Assembly: GCF_036964665.1 (NCBI RefSeq)
Contig: NZ_JBAMDA010000001.1
Span: 434,001 to 498,000, forward strand
Length of the DNA: 64,000 nt
DNA from: Nitrobacter sp. NHB1
Lineage (GTDB): Bacteria; Pseudomonadota; Alphaproteobacteria; Rhizobiales; Xanthobacteraceae
Direction: 5' to 3'
Part shown: piece after piece, positions 8,025 to 16,880 of the stretch
Position numbering within the stretch: the stretch's first letter is position 1
Layout of the letters: each line of letters opens with the position of its first letter
Notes under the pieces: model-generated
Told to the model about the DNA's origin: nothing
Seen by the model: the letters and a program-made list of their open reading frames with translations, nothing else
The model's database searches: none
Translations under genes and position numbers: made by a program

Positions 8025-8552
8025 ATGACCCAACGAAACGACGCCACCCACGCCCGAAAGTACATTCAGGACTACGCTCAGGACATCCTCGAGCGCTGGT
8101 GCCGCATCGCCGAGCAGCGGCTCAATCATCTCATCGAGCTTTATGAAAGCGGCCGCTGGCGACGCTACCATTCGGAGCACGCCTTCATGGAAAACCTCCG
8201 CGAGGCGAAGGCCGCTGTCGAAACCTGGCGCGTGCTGGCGCGGCGCGAGGCGACGCCGGACGATCGGGCGATCGACGGGGCAGAGCACGATCAGCCAGCG
8301 GCAGCCTCGCCCACGACGCAGGACATGCAGGACGAGGTCGGGCAATCGCCGGCCCGGACGCTGGGCACCGCGGCCGTGCATGCCGCGCTGGCGTCGATCA
8401 TGTCATCGCCGGAGGATATGTTGGTCGAGGCGAACGACGATGCGCCGGCCGACGAGGAAACGGCATCGGTTGCCGAATGGGCAACCGGGATCGCGCCCGA
8501 CCCGCGGGCTTTCCGCGAGCGCTATCCGATGCTGCGGTACAACACGCTGTAG
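8025..8552 (+). CDS. conserved hypothetical protein (possible TIGR03809-type)
   Basis: The 175-residue protein begins MTQRNDATHARKYIQDYAQD, has a helical N-terminal half (ILERWCRIAEQRLNHLIELY) and an acidic low-complexity middle, and ends in FRERYPMLRYNTL. I recall similar proteins in Bradyrhizobium and Rhodopseudomonas carried under a TIGR038xx hypothetical name, but I am not certain of the exact family. There is no signal peptide or membrane helix. The frame is open further upstream across the terminator at 7803-7842, which argues for the internal ATG at 8025. It stands alone, 208 bases before rcnR. No function can be assigned. Confidence 0.7.
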   Translation: MTQRNDATHARKYIQDYAQDILERWCRIAEQRLNHLIELYESGRWRRYHSEHAFMENLREAKAAVETWRVLARREATPDDRAIDGAEHDQPAAASPTTQDMQDEVGQSPARTLGTAAVHAALASIMSSPEDMLVEANDDAPADEETASVAEWATGIAPDPRAFRERYPMLRYNTL

Positions 8553-8725
8553 CGGCGGCTTCCGCCCGGTGCGTCCGAGCCATTCATCAATTAAATCGGC
8601 GTTGTGAGTTTGCGGCGAATTGTCATCGCCGATTTTGCGCCGAGCGAGGCAATCCCGAACGACTCGAAGTCGGGGCCGGTTGCAGCCGGACATCCCGCTC
8701 TCCCATCGGTTGCTGAGGATCGCCG

Positions 8726-8754
8726 TTGACCAATATAGGGTATCCCCCTATGCT
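8726..8754 (+). promoter_or_regulatory. rcnR-rcnA promoter with overlapping RcnR operator
   Basis: TTGACC at 8726-8731 and TATGCT at 8749-8754 are separated by 17 bases, a near-ideal housekeeping promoter. The spacer and -10 hold the inverted repeat ATAGGG (8735-8740) - 5 bases - CCCTAT (8746-8751), a G-tract dyad of the kind bound by RcnR/CsoR repressors. The expected transcript start is about 8760, at or next to the ATG at 8761, so the message would be leaderless or nearly so. Confidence 0.75.
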
Positions 8755-8760
8755 ATTGGC

Positions 8761-9039
8761 ATGTCGCATACGATCAAAGAGAAATCGAAGCTCATCGGCA
8801 GGGTCCGTCGCATCAAGGGGCAACTGGAGGCGGTCGAGCGTGCCCTCGAATCCGAGATCGGGTGCGCGGATGTCCTGATGCTGGTGGCTTCGGTTCGAGG
8901 TGCCGTCAGCGGCCTGACCTCGGAACTGATCGAGGATCATATCCGCCATCACGTCGTGAATCCGGCCCAGGAAAAAGACCCGGAGAAGGCGAAGGGCGCC
9001 GCAGACCTCATTGACGTCGTTCGAACGTATCTGAAGTGA
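8761..9039 (+). CDS. nickel/cobalt-responsive transcriptional repressor RcnR
   Basis: The 92-residue protein belongs to the CsoR/RcnR family of all-helical metal sensors. It starts MSHTIKEKSKL, as E. coli RcnR does, and has His3, Cys35, His60 and His64, the ligand set that distinguishes the Ni/Co sensor RcnR from the copper sensor CsoR and the formaldehyde sensor FrmR. The DNA-binding arginines lie in IGRVRRIKGQLEAVERAL. It should bind the operator in its own promoter and release it on metal binding. The exporter gene rcnA follows after five bases, which supports the assignment. An upstream in-frame extension crosses the promoter and was rejected. Confidence 0.92.
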   Translation: MSHTIKEKSKLIGRVRRIKGQLEAVERALESEIGCADVLMLVASVRGAVSGLTSELIEDHIRHHVVNPAQEKDPEKAKGAADLIDVVRTYLK

Positions 9040-9044
9040 ACTGA

Positions 9045-10103
9045 ATGACCGATCTGGCTCAATTGCTGCAACAGAGCAGCACGCACGCATGGCTGTTCGC
9101 GCCCAGCGCGATCCTGCTCGGCGGACTCCACGGACTGGAGCCGGGACATTCCAAGACCATGATGGCGGCGTTCATCATCGCTATACGGGGTACTGTCCCG
9201 CAGGCGGTGCTGCTGGGGCTGTCGGCCGCGGCCTCGCACACGGCAATCGTCTGGGTCGTCGCTCTCGCCGGACTCCACTTCGGCCGGCAATGGTCTGGAG
9301 GGCATAGCGAGGCTTATCTGCAAGTGGCATCTGCCGTCATCATCTTCGGCATCGCGGCGTGGATGGTCTGGCGCACCTGGCGCGAGCAGAACCTGGAACA
9401 CGATCACGCCCACGCCCACGCGCAACAAGTCGAGTTGGACGGAAATCTGCTGTCGCTCGAAATCTTCGAGGAAGGCGTACCCCCACGCTGGAGAATTCGA
9501 AGCGAGAACGCTGCCGTTCCCGCCGTCGCCGAAGTCGCAGTGACGACGATCCGGTCGGATGGTTCAAGGCAAGCCTTCCGGTTCGTCGGCGAGCGAGATT
9601 ATCTGGAAAGCGTCGATGAAATTCCGGAGCCCCACGCGTTCAAGGCTCATGTGATAGTCGGCGGGAACACGGCCGAGTTGGTTTTCGAGGAGCATGACCA
9701 CGCGCACATGGATCTTGGAGAGGAAGACGACGCACATGCGCGCGCACATGCAGCCGACATCCGCAAGCGCTTCGCGGGGCGCACGGTCACGACCGCGCAG
9801 ATCGTTCTCTTCGGCTTGACCGGCGGATTGATCCCGTGCCCGGCGGCCATCACCGTGTTGCTGCTCTGTATTCAACTCAAGCAGTTCAGTCTCGGCTTCG
9901 CGCTGGTGCTTTGCTTCGGGATCGGCCTCGCGGCCACCATGGTGTCGGCCGGCGTGGTGGCCGCGCTCGGCATCCGTCACGTCGAGCGTCACTGGTCCGG
10001 CTTCACGCGTTTTGCCCATCGCGCGCCCTACGTGTCGGCGGCTCTGATCGTGTGTGTCGGCTTTTACACCGGCTGGATCGGTTGGCGCGAAATCGTATCC
10101 TGA
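9045..10103 (+). CDS. nickel/cobalt efflux membrane protein RcnA
   Basis: This 352-residue NicO-family exporter removes Ni(II) and Co(II) from the cytoplasm. The first helices carry the LLGGLHGLEPGHSKTMMAAF signature; six or so membrane helices are visible, in two groups separated by a long hydrophilic insert (about residues 110-250) containing the His-rich runs HDHAHAHA and HDHAHMD, likely metal-binding. The last group starts with GLTGGLIPCPAAITVLLL. The ATG lies five bases after the rcnR stop, so the two genes form an operon under the RcnR operator. Length is larger than E. coli RcnA because of the insert between the helix groups. Confidence 0.92.
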   Translation: MTDLAQLLQQSSTHAWLFAPSAILLGGLHGLEPGHSKTMMAAFIIAIRGTVPQAVLLGLSAAASHTAIVWVVALAGLHFGRQWSGGHSEAYLQVASAVIIFGIAAWMVWRTWREQNLEHDHAHAHAQQVELDGNLLSLEIFEEGVPPRWRIRSENAAVPAVAEVAVTTIRSDGSRQAFRFVGERDYLESVDEIPEPHAFKAHVIVGGNTAELVFEEHDHAHMDLGEEDDAHARAHAADIRKRFAGRTVTTAQIVLFGLTGGLIPCPAAITVLLLCIQLKQFSLGFALVLCFGIGLAATMVSAGVVAALGIRHVERHWSGFTRFAHRAPYVSAALIVCVGFYTGWIGWREIVS

Positions 10104-10163
10104 CGGCGGGCGGGCCGATCCTCTGGTGATGGGCTTTCAACCTCAACCGGTCATGCGTTGGTT

Positions 10164-11531
10164 TCAGCGGACCGCGTTGGCGCCGATCGCGACCTGCGCG
10201 TATTTCGCAGCGCCATTGGCGGCGAGGTCCGGCGTCACGGGCCTGGCGTGGTCGAGCCCGACTACCGCGCCGCGCGGCGTATCCGAAATCATGTTGCTGT
10301 TGACCAGCGCGGTGCCGGCGCCGTCCGCCACCGAGACGCCGATGCCGATGAAACTTTTGCGGATCACGTTGCCCGTGATCGCGACATCGCGGAGATATTT
10401 GCCCCAGCCGGCTATGATGCCGAACGACGGCGCGTTCTCGATGACGTTGCCGGTAACGGATGTATCGGCCTCGACATAGATGCCGATGCCGGCGTCGTCG
10501 TCGGGTGCGGTGCCGATCGGACGCTTCGGCAGGAGATTGCGGATGATGTTGCCCTGGACGACCGCGAGCCGGCCGCCATCGTTGAAATTGCAGACCGAGA
10601 CGCCGACCGCCGCGCCATCCACGGTGTTGTTGGCGATCACGGCGCCCTCGAAGGCGAACTCGGAATACAGCGCCACCTCGCGTACGCCGCTGACGCTGTT
10701 GCCGGTGATCTGGATATTCGACGCCGAGTTGCCGCGCACGGCGGAGTAATCGCAATCGCTGATGCGGTTGCCGCTGACGATGACGTTGCCGGCGCGAAAC
10801 GCGTTGATGGCATTGCCGTGCTGGCCGGAGCCGCCGGGGCCGGCTTTGACGGTCTCGATCCGGTTGCCGGTGACGATCGAGCCGTCGTCGCCGATTGCGG
10901 TGCGCAGGATCTCGATGCCGTTGTCGTTTGTCTCCAGAATGGTGTTGCGCGCGACCGTCAGCCCGAGCGCGTCGAACGAGACAATGGCGGTGGTCGCGGT
11001 TTTCTCGATGACGTTGCCGCTGATCTCGCCCGCGATATTTTCGAGCCAGATGGCGCTGCGGCCGCTGCCGGTGATCTCGCAACCCAGAATCCGGAGATCG
11101 CGCCCGCCAAGGCAATGGATGAGGCCGCGCCGTTCGGGCAGGGGGATTCCGCCGCCGTCGAGGGTGAGATTGCCAAGCCCGATGTGGTCGGCGCCCTCAG
11201 TCGACAACAGCGAAGCACCGCCGGTGAAGATCAGCGTGGTCGCGCCGCGCACGCCGATGAGTTGCGAGCCTTTGGTGAGGTGCAGCGGTCCCGTGCGGTA
11301 GACGCCGGGAGGCAGCGCGAGCGGAGCGTTGGCGCGGGCCGCCTCGTCGATCGCCCGTTGCAGCGCGCGGGTCTGGTCGTCGGGTGAATTCGGCCGTACC
11401 CCGTAATGGGTGGCGTCGCGTCCGAGTGTCGATGTCAGCGGGGCTGCGCGGGCGGCGTCAGACGGCATCGCCAGCGCGCCGGCGATGCCGGCGGCGGAAG
11501 CTCCGAGGATATGGCGGCGGCGGATATCCAT
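10164..11531 (-). CDS. Tat-exported parallel beta-helix protein (TIGR03808-like)
   Basis: The 455-residue protein opens with a twin-arginine signal (MDIRRRHILGASAAGIAGAL, cleavage probably after AARA) and then consists almost entirely of right-handed parallel beta-helix repeats, visible as recurring V-x-G-N-x-I units such as ISGNVIEKT, VTGNRIETV and ITGNVIRKS. Before them comes a pectate-lyase-like N-cap (DQTRALQRAIDEAARANAPL, PGVYRTGPL). This matches what I remember of the twin-arginine repeat family TIGR03808 of Rhizobiales. No catalytic residues can be named, and the substrate, possibly a polysaccharide, is unknown. It converges on rcnA with 60 bases between the stops. Confidence 0.85.
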   Translation of the reverse strand: MDIRRRHILGASAAGIAGALAMPSDAARAAPLTSTLGRDATHYGVRPNSPDDQTRALQRAIDEAARANAPLALPPGVYRTGPLHLTKGSQLIGVRGATTLIFTGGASLLSTEGADHIGLGNLTLDGGGIPLPERRGLIHCLGGRDLRILGCEITGSGRSAIWLENIAGEISGNVIEKTATTAIVSFDALGLTVARNTILETNDNGIEILRTAIGDDGSIVTGNRIETVKAGPGGSGQHGNAINAFRAGNVIVSGNRISDCDYSAVRGNSASNIQITGNSVSGVREVALYSEFAFEGAVIANNTVDGAAVGVSVCNFNDGGRLAVVQGNIIRNLLPKRPIGTAPDDDAGIGIYVEADTSVTGNVIENAPSFGIIAGWGKYLRDVAITGNVIRKSFIGIGVSVADGAGTALVNSNMISDTPRGAVVGLDHARPVTPDLAANGAAKYAQVAIGANAVR

Positions 11532-11645
11532 TGGTTGCGCGGGTCCTGTGCGCGAGGCAAAACGCTTCCCGTCAGGGTGTAACGCGAAAAACCGGGATGA
11601 CGCCGGGGCGGCGGCGCCGGACGCGGACGATTGTTGGCGACAGGG

Positions 11646-12908
11646 TTAACGAGGTGGCGTCTGGACCACCGGATTATGCGACACGAACAGCCGCCCGCGC
11701 TCGACCACGAGCACGATGGCGAGCGAGACCAGCGTGCAAAGGAAAGCGCCGGTCGTGAACGGCAGCATGGTGCCGTTGAAGTCCTGCCCGATCAGCGCTC
11801 CGACGCCGCTGCCGATCAGCGTGGTGATCGAGCCGAACAACGACGAGGCGGTTCCGGCGATATGGCCCTGCGGCTCCATCGCGAGCGCGGTGAAGTTCGA
11901 GAACATCAGCCCGAACGCGAACATGGTGCCGATCGCCAGCAGCATGTAGACCGGAAACGACAGCCACCCCTGCCACGCCGCGAGCAGCGTGAGCGCCGCG
12001 ATCACCACCGATCCTGTCAACGCGCCGTGTGAAATCACCCGCATCCCGAACCGGCCGACGATGCGCGAGTTCAGGAAACCCGCGGCGGCGATGCCGATGG
12101 CGATGGCGGCGAAGGCAAGCGGAAAATAGTCGCCGAGGCCGTAAATCCCGGTGAAGATCTGCTGCGAGCAGAACACGTAGGCGAACAGCACGCTCTGGAT
12201 GCCGCCGCCGGCGAGCGCGTAGCCGATGGTCTGCCGGTTGGTGACGGTCTGGCGGAACGCGTCGAAGACGCTCGTGGCGGTCAGCGGCTTGCGTCCCGCC
12301 TCGGGAAGGGTTTCCGGCAGCCGGATCGCGCACCACAGCAGGGCAAGCAGACCGTAGACCGTCAGCACCACGAAGATGCCGCGCCACGCCGCGAACAGCA
12401 GAATCGCCTGGCCGAGCGACGGCGCAAGGACGGGGACTGAGATAAAGATCATCATCGCCAGCGACATCACGCTCGCCATCCGCCGTCCGGTGTAGCAGTC
12501 GCGCACGATCGAGGTGGCGATGACGCGGGCGGCCGAGCTTCCGATGCCCTGCAGCAGACGCGCCAGCAGCATCGTTTCAAACGAGGGCGCGATCACCGAC
12601 AAAAGGCCTGCGGCGCTATAGACCAGCATCCCGCCGATCAGGATCGGGCGGCGGCCGAAGCGGTCCGACAGCGGCCCCATGATGAACTGGCCGGCGCCGA
12701 AGCCGGCCAGATACACCGAAATCACGGCCTGGACGTGATTGGGATTGGCGATCCCGTAGGCGACGCCGACGTCCGGCATCGCCGGCAGCATCATGTCGGT
12801 CGCGATCGGGTTCAGCGCCATGATGCAAGCGACGATGGCGACGAATTCGGGAAACCCCCTCGGCTGATGGGCTCGTGACACCCACCCGTCCACACTGGCG
12901 TCGGTCAT
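11646..12908 (-). CDS. Bcr/CflA-family multidrug efflux transporter (MFS)
   Basis: The 420-residue protein has about twelve membrane helices and the DHA1/Bcr-CflA hallmarks: the motif NPIATDMMLPAMPDV in helix 1, GQFIMGPLSDRFGRRPILIGG (motif A) after helix 2, and RLLQGIGSSAARVIATSIVRD in helix 4. It is an inner-membrane proton-drug antiporter; substrates cannot be predicted. The frame opens 28 codons upstream, but MTDASVDGWVSRAHQPRGFPEF is a more plausible N-terminus, so I place the start at 12908. It follows the pyroglutamyl-peptidase gene by 103 bases on the same strand. Confidence 0.88.
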   Translation of the reverse strand: MTDASVDGWVSRAHQPRGFPEFVAIVACIMALNPIATDMMLPAMPDVGVAYGIANPNHVQAVISVYLAGFGAGQFIMGPLSDRFGRRPILIGGMLVYSAAGLLSVIAPSFETMLLARLLQGIGSSAARVIATSIVRDCYTGRRMASVMSLAMMIFISVPVLAPSLGQAILLFAAWRGIFVVLTVYGLLALLWCAIRLPETLPEAGRKPLTATSVFDAFRQTVTNRQTIGYALAGGGIQSVLFAYVFCSQQIFTGIYGLGDYFPLAFAAIAIGIAAAGFLNSRIVGRFGMRVISHGALTGSVVIAALTLLAAWQGWLSFPVYMLLAIGTMFAFGLMFSNFTALAMEPQGHIAGTASSLFGSITTLIGSGVGALIGQDFNGTMLPFTTGAFLCTLVSLAIVLVVERGRLFVSHNPVVQTPPR

Positions 12909-13011
12909 CGACTTATCCCGGAAGATCGATACGCAGCCCCATCGATGCCGCTGTTGCGCTGCACAATGCCCGTTTCGGACATGGCTGTCCACCGCCGGGC
13001 AGGGATGGCCA

Positions 13012-13659
13012 TCACAATGAATGGCTTGCCTGCCGTGCCGCTTTCACCGTCTCCAGCAGCATGGCCTCGCCGGCATCGACGAGATGTTCCAGCGTGAGGC
13101 CGCCGGGGACGCGGGCCGAGCCGTCGCGCCTCAGCGGCGGAACATGGATGAACGCGGCGAAGCGCGGTCCCGCATGATGATACGTGGCCTCGATGGCGCG
13201 CCAGCACAGGTAATTGCAGAGATAGCTACCGGCGTCGCGCGAGGCGCGCGCGTCGATGCCGGTCGTCCGCGCCGCGCGCAGCAGCCTGAAGACATGCGGT
13301 CCGAAGGCGCGCGCGTCCGCCGTGCCCGCGATCGATCCCTTGCCCACCCGCGTCCCATCGAGGTCCGGCCAGATCGTCGTCACCGCGTTGCGCGCGCGGG
13401 TCTCGATCCGCAGCCAGGGTGTGCGCGCCGCGAGGCCGAACATCAGCAGCGCGTGTGGACGATGCGTTGCAAGAAGTTGCGGCAGTTCGCGATCCACCGT
13501 CGCGTAAGCGACATCGAAGATGTGGGTTGCGATCGCGACATCATCCAGCGCGGGGCGACGCAGCCTCGTGAGTCGCTCGACCAGCGGTATGGTCGGATTG
13601 AACGGCGCGCCGGGGAAGGGGCCGAAGCCGGTGACGAGAATGCGGAGATTGCCGGTCAT
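13012..13659 (-). CDS. pyroglutamyl peptidase (C15 family)
   Basis: The 215-residue protein matches pyrrolidone-carboxylate peptidases, which remove N-terminal pyroglutamate from peptides. It starts with ILVTGFGPFPGAPFNPTIPL, the family signature. The Glu-Cys-His catalytic set is visible: Glu in RIETRARN, Cys in GSYLCNYLCWRA and His in FIHVPP. Length is normal. It is cytoplasmic, without a signal peptide. The closest gene, the MFS exporter, lies downstream on the same strand; a functional link is not evident. Confidence 0.88.
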   Translation of the reverse strand: MTGNLRILVTGFGPFPGAPFNPTIPLVERLTRLRRPALDDVAIATHIFDVAYATVDRELPQLLATHRPHALLMFGLAARTPWLRIETRARNAVTTIWPDLDGTRVGKGSIAGTADARAFGPHVFRLLRAARTTGIDARASRDAGSYLCNYLCWRAIEATYHHAGPRFAAFIHVPPLRRDGSARVPGGLTLEHLVDAGEAMLLETVKAARQASHSL

Positions 13660-13817
13660 GGTGATCGGGGTCAGGGAGTCCCATCATCCTGCTGCTCAGC
13701 GAAAACCGGATGGGCGATTACGCCGTGCGGTTGCCGCATAGTAGCGCATTAAAAACGACTAGCGCTCGCAACTGCGAATAGTAATGCAGGACGACCGGGT
13801 CTGAGCGATAGCCGGCC

Positions 13818-14003
13818 TTAGACGGGGGCAAGCCGCCAAACCCCCTTGTGAATATCGAAGCGCACCGCGCCGTCGTCGCGCATCTTCAACAGGAGCGACT
13901 GGCAGTCGTCTTGATTTCGAATGTTGACCCTCTTCATAACCTCGAAAACCTTCAGCGGTTTTTCGCGCAGGGCTTCCAAAATCTTCTGTCTATCAGTCTG
14001 CAT
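13818..14003 (-). CDS. small winged-helix-like protein, 61 residues
   Basis: A short basic protein, MQTDRQKILEALREKPLKVF, continues with EVMKRVNIRNQDDCQSLLLKMRDDGAVRFD and ends GVWRLAP. The helix-helix-helix-beta hairpin order with a closing aromatic wing is the minimal winged-helix layout, so a DNA-binding role or regulatory role is plausible. I do not recognise a named family. It has no Cys pair or other metal site, and no partner gene on its strand. It is divergent from the oxidase cluster at 14426-18062, but a regulatory link is speculative. Confidence 0.6.
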   Translation of the reverse strand: MQTDRQKILEALREKPLKVFEVMKRVNIRNQDDCQSLLLKMRDDGAVRFDIHKGVWRLAPV

Positions 14004-14425
14004 TGTGTTCCTCGGATCGACGTAGCCAACGTAGCGCGATCAACGATCGCGACGCAAGCTTTGTAAAGGTTGAACTGGATACAGAGATCATCCGAAGGAC
14101 TGCCGTGAACGACAGATTACTGCAGCGGTATTGGCGGTCGGGGGACGCTGCTTTCAAGGGGCAAGGTCATCGCGGCTTGCCCTGGGATGCGTCGTTTGGC
14201 GGTCTCGACGACGGCAAAGCGGCGCGCGAGCATAAACTTGGTCTTGAAGCGTCGAACCAAACAGCGATTTTGGAAGCACCGTCGTATTGATATAAGTTGG
14301 AGATAGAGGTTGGATCAAATCCGCCGGGAGATATTGTCCCGAGTCCGAGTCCCTGTCTTGACTATCCGCGGTTTACGATAAGATAATTTGTGTGAAGAGG
14401 CGCAGGAACCAAGGGGCGGCGGACC
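14004..14425. other. intergenic region upstream of the oxidase cluster
   Basis: This 420-base stretch lies between two divergent genes. An open frame at 14003-14290 has codon use and amino-acid content unlike a protein and no ribosome-binding site, and I reject it. The only clear signal is the promoter at 14358-14387. The AT content rises toward the promoter. Confidence 0.5.
14358..14387 (+). promoter_or_regulatory. putative promoter of the Tat-protein/oxidase cluster
   Basis: TTGACT at 14358-14363 and GATAAT at 14382-14387 with 18 bases between them resemble a housekeeping promoter. The expected start is near 14394, about 30 bases before the ATG at 14426. No operator is evident beside it. 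Confidence 0.5.
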
Positions 14426-14779
14426 ATGGACATCAAGCGTAGAGATTTCGTCAAGTGCGCAGCGGCCTCTGTCCTGTTGCTGCCGGGCATCGCCATCGCT
14501 GCGACAGGCGGGAACGCGAACGATGCGCCGGCGTCAGGTGCCGATTTGCACATCGACGATTTGCACATCGAGAAATCGATCAAGGCCAGCTTCGGCGGTG
14601 GCTTTTCGGTGCGGGCTCATGCCCGATCAGACGGACTAACCCACGCCGACATCGAACATTTTGGCAACCGGTACACGGTCGCCTCTGCAGACTTGCTGGA
14701 CTGGAAGATCGTTGGGTCCTCTCTGGGCAACCCGGGCCTCGCATCGTCCTCCAGCAGATTGTCGATCTCTATGGTGTGA
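14426..14779 (+). CDS. small Tat-signal protein preceding the LodA-like oxidase
   Basis: The 117-residue product starts MDIKRRDFVKCAAASVLLLPGIAIA, a clear twin-arginine signal (RRDFVK, hydrophobic stretch, A-x-A end). The mature part of about 90 residues has no membrane helix or Cys, and I recognise no domain. Residues 40-49 contain a repeated DLHID/DLHIE unit made by a 15-base tandem duplication (14543-14557 and 14558-14572). The next gene, 76 bases on, encodes a LodA-like oxidase with no signal of its own. Tat substrates and signal-less partners are sometimes exported together, so it could carry the oxidase to the periplasm; this is inference. The C-terminal SSSSRLSISMV tail looks poorly conserved and might reflect a frameshift. 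Confidence 0.65.
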   Translation: MDIKRRDFVKCAAASVLLLPGIAIAATGGNANDAPASGADLHIDDLHIEKSIKASFGGGFSVRAHARSDGLTHADIEHFGNRYTVASADLLDWKIVGSSLGNPGLASSSSRLSISMV

Positions 14780-14855
14780 GAGCACCTGGATAACGATGGC
14801 TGAGGTGTTCTTTCAGTGTCGAGTTAAAACCAGCTATTTGTAGAGGGGATGCGCC

Positions 14856-16877
14856 GTGTCCGACACCATCAAGAGCATTCGCATCCACCCCGGTATCGGC
14901 ATTGCCCGCCTGGGGAACAGTGACGAGTTTTACATCGGCCCCGAAGCGCCCGGGGTTGTGGTCGATCCGGGCGGTAGCGATGGACCGGGGCCGAACGGTG
15001 GAACCTACCGCGACAGCGGGGCACGGTTGAAGCGCCAGGCGCAGCGATATCGGGTGTATGCCTACGATGCCGATGACAAGGTCGTCGCGGAACTCACGTC
15101 GGATTCGGATCAGGTCCAATCCATTCGCTGGCGAGTTCATGTCAGGAACATGAAAGCGGCGAATTATGCATTTGAGGGTGCGTATTTGTTCGATCCGGAC
15201 AAGTTGCGAAACCCGTCCATCCAGCCCGGCAAGAAGCCGATCGAACGTGACCAGCTCATCATCGATCCCGGTGTGCATACGATCGCCTCCGGGCAGGCCG
15301 GACCGGTCGTCATGAAGGGTGACGTTTTCGGAGGCATTGAGAAAGGGACGTTGCCGGGCGAATTGCGTTTCGAGGGTTTCACGCCGAAGGATCCGTCGAA
15401 AGAAGTTGAGGTCACTTATAAAGCCGCCAAGAATATCGAACTCGGGCAGCTTCGCCTCGATCCCAAGGACCGCCTGCTGTTCGTTCCGGCGCCGGGAAAA
15501 GGCGAAAGCGTCACGACACCCAAAGTGGTGTTGTCGAACCCGAGTGAAACAATGACCCCTCCGAACGGTCCGGAGGACGGCAAAAATCCGCTGACGAACC
15601 AGTTTGCCTATTTCAACATTCCGGGGTGGTGGGACGACACCTGCGGGGGTGAAATCGACGTCACGGTCACGCTCAAGGACGGCACTGTCTTGAGTACGCG
15701 CGACAACGTGAAATCGGCAACGGACGAAGGTACGCGCAATCCGCGTGCGGGGGCATGGATCGTCACCGCGCCACCGAAGTTTTCACCCTACATGTACCAT
15801 GTGGTGTCCATTCTGGATCGCGTTTACGAGGCTTTTCCTGAGTCTTACCCGTACGCCAAGCAGAAGACGAATTTCTACCGCGATGTCTATCCGATCTTCG
15901 CCAAGGCGGTTAACTACAGTTGGGTGAACGCGGCGGCGGGGGGCGTTACGCCTGAAACCAAGGATCGCGCCCATGGTCCGAAGCAGCCGGGCAACTTGCT
16001 CAACAACGAGTACATGGCCGCTTTCACCGATCCGGGCGAGACCAGCAAGGCGACACGGCAGATGATCTACGGCCTGATGCGACATGCGCCCGGAAAGCGG
16101 GGACGGCTGGTCGATACGCTGATGCCGCCGCCGCCGGAGCGCCCGACCAGTTGGAAGAACGACGAATTCAAGCGCGACGAGGAAGACTCCAAGATGCCCA
16201 AGCTGTGGGGCACGGGGGGCAAGCCAGCGCAAAATAAGCAATTGGGCGTCAGTTTCCCGGATCAGTTCCTGAGCCTGACCGACTGGCAACTTAATCACAT
16301 GAAGGAATGGGCGGACGGAAACTTCGAAGTCGGTGTGCCACCAAAGCCCGTCGCCATCGAGACTTTGCCGCTGGCTGAGCAGCCGCATGCACTGGACAGC
16401 TCGGCGCTTGAACCCACGATCGGCGGCGGTTTCCACCCCGGCATCGAATTCCCGTATCTGATTATCTATCGGGAAAATTTCGCCGAGGCGTTTCGCGTCA
16501 ACAAAGGCATCGAGCCCGGCTCGGTCGCGGCCTTTATGTCGAGCCCGTGGCAGGGCGACTTCTGGTCGTGCGACATATTATGGTGGCCGACACAGCGGCC
16601 GGATGTCGTTTTCGAATACGACAGGAAGAACCGGACCAGAACCCACAAGGAATGGTTCCGCGGCTACGACGAACACGGCGAACCGCTATCGTCCACCGAT
16701 GGTTACCATCAGATGGTCTATGCCTGGTCAAAACTGGGGATGGTGCTGCCCGTCAAGAATGAGGACGGCAGCTACCTGAAAGACAACGGCGAGACCGTGT
16801 TCGCCGAACAGGAGCGCGATCCGGCGTTGAACCGCCCGCCGGCCAAGCCCGCCAAGAGCAATAACAAGAGCAAATAG
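14856..16877 (+). CDS. LodA-like (amino-acid oxidase family) protein, predicted cofactor Cys absent
   Basis: The 673-residue protein belongs to the LodA family, whose founders are L-lysine 6-oxidase and glycine oxidase GoxA, quinoproteins with a Cys-Trp crosslinked (CTQ) cofactor. Family features are IRIHPGIGIARLGNSDEFYIGPE at the start, FEGAYLFDPDKLRNP, FAYFNIPGWWDDTCGGEIDV, GGGFHPGIEF and PWQGDFWSCDILWWPTQRPD. The cofactor Trp corresponds to the WWPTQRP segment (Trp576/577). The crosslinked Cys should precede GG-x-F-x-PGIE, but here the segment reads EPTIGGGF with Thr521. Catalysis through CTQ is therefore doubtful. The start is GTG with GAGGGG upstream. A LodB-like gene follows three bases after the stop. 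Confidence 0.85.
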   Translation: MSDTIKSIRIHPGIGIARLGNSDEFYIGPEAPGVVVDPGGSDGPGPNGGTYRDSGARLKRQAQRYRVYAYDADDKVVAELTSDSDQVQSIRWRVHVRNMKAANYAFEGAYLFDPDKLRNPSIQPGKKPIERDQLIIDPGVHTIASGQAGPVVMKGDVFGGIEKGTLPGELRFEGFTPKDPSKEVEVTYKAAKNIELGQLRLDPKDRLLFVPAPGKGESVTTPKVVLSNPSETMTPPNGPEDGKNPLTNQFAYFNIPGWWDDTCGGEIDVTVTLKDGTVLSTRDNVKSATDEGTRNPRAGAWIVTAPPKFSPYMYHVVSILDRVYEAFPESYPYAKQKTNFYRDVYPIFAKAVNYSWVNAAAGGVTPETKDRAHGPKQPGNLLNNEYMAAFTDPGETSKATRQMIYGLMRHAPGKRGRLVDTLMPPPPERPTSWKNDEFKRDEEDSKMPKLWGTGGKPAQNKQLGVSFPDQFLSLTDWQLNHMKEWADGNFEVGVPPKPVAIETLPLAEQPHALDSSALEPTIGGGFHPGIEFPYLIIYRENFAEAFRVNKGIEPGSVAAFMSSPWQGDFWSCDILWWPTQRPDVVFEYDRKNRTRTHKEWFRGYDEHGEPLSSTDGYHQMVYAWSKLGMVLPVKNEDGSYLKDNGETVFAEQERDPALNRPPAKPAKSNNKSK

Positions 16878-16880
16878 TTC

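Noticed and set aside
10158-11387. 409-codon plus-strand frame opposite the beta-helix protein
   Set aside because: Periodic Asp/Val/Gly content mirrors the beta-helix repeats of the real gene on the minus strand.
14003-14290. 95-codon frame upstream of the Tat protein
   Set aside because: No ribosome-binding site and composition unlike a protein; it overlaps the start of the small minus-strand gene.
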